DNA of 13,541 bases, from positions 1 to 13,541 of the forward strand of contig SKVX01000024.1 in NCBI GenBank assembly GCA_007129225.1. The letters run 5' to 3'. This document shows, in pieces, positions 13,528-13,541 of the stretch (within the stretch, counting starts at the first letter, position 1; each line of letters starts with the position of its first letter). Source of the stretch: Halomonas sp. (GTDB taxonomy: Bacteria; Pseudomonadota; Gammaproteobacteria; Pseudomonadales; Halomonadaceae). The notes below the pieces were generated by a model. It saw only the letters and a program-made list of their open reading frames with translations. It ran no database searches and was not told the DNA's origin. The position numbers and the translations under genes are program-made.

Positions 13528-13541
13528 TAATCGCTGGTACG

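Overview
The window is GC-rich, densely packed chromosomal DNA with the gene content and codon bias of a gammaproteobacterium. RfaH, SlyD, a TopB very close to the E. coli enzyme, AmpG and a CcoM-like peptide point that way. Halomonadaceae (Halomonas or a relative) is my best guess from the overall gene style. This is inference, because no rRNA or other taxonomic marker is present.

Layout. (1) 1-2604, plus strand: a clear sigma70-type promoter (93-121), proS, and, 8 bp after its stop, a secreted lytic transglycosylase. (2) 2642-4269, minus strand: a two-gene unit with a 4-bp GTGA overlap. It encodes a periplasmic protein with a sulfite-oxidase-like (Oxidored_molyb) fold that seems to lack the cofactor cysteine, followed by a membrane diguanylate cyclase. 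Its leader carries three 13-bp repeats. (3) 4381-5797, minus strand: rfaH, then slyD, then a 38-residue membrane peptide resembling CcoM of cbb3 oxidase, ending in a rho-independent terminator. The CcoM-like gene has its own promoter. An FNR/Anr-like box is centred at exactly -41.5 from the predicted start, and a second, inverted copy is centred at -91.5. (4) 5970-7337, plus strand: ampG, divergent from rfaH. (5) 7462-9279, minus strand: a roughly 605-residue SEC-C/TPR-like protein, convergent with ampG and ending at a terminator. (6) 9386-9658: a 273-bp MITE-like element with 17-bp terminal inverted repeats and a 4-bp TCAG duplication that overlaps the stop codon of the next gene. (7) 9659-10903, minus strand: an ABC1/AarF/UbiB-type kinase, divergent from topB (11070-12995, plus), with 14-bp-period repeats in its leader. 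(8) 13003-13206, minus strand: a small DUF3185-like membrane protein, 7 bp from the end of topB. (9) 13386-13527: a second short MITE-like element near the right edge.

Most genes are housekeeping (tRNA charging, wall turnover and recycling, folding, elongation control, topology). The transglycosylase and AmpG act in the same peptidoglycan recycling pathway but are not in one operon. The most interesting parts are the redox-sensor-like gene pair with its patterned leader, the oxygen-regulated-looking ccoM promoter, and the two non-autonomous mobile-element candidates. No CRISPR array, tRNA, rRNA, phage genes or intact transposase gene was seen.
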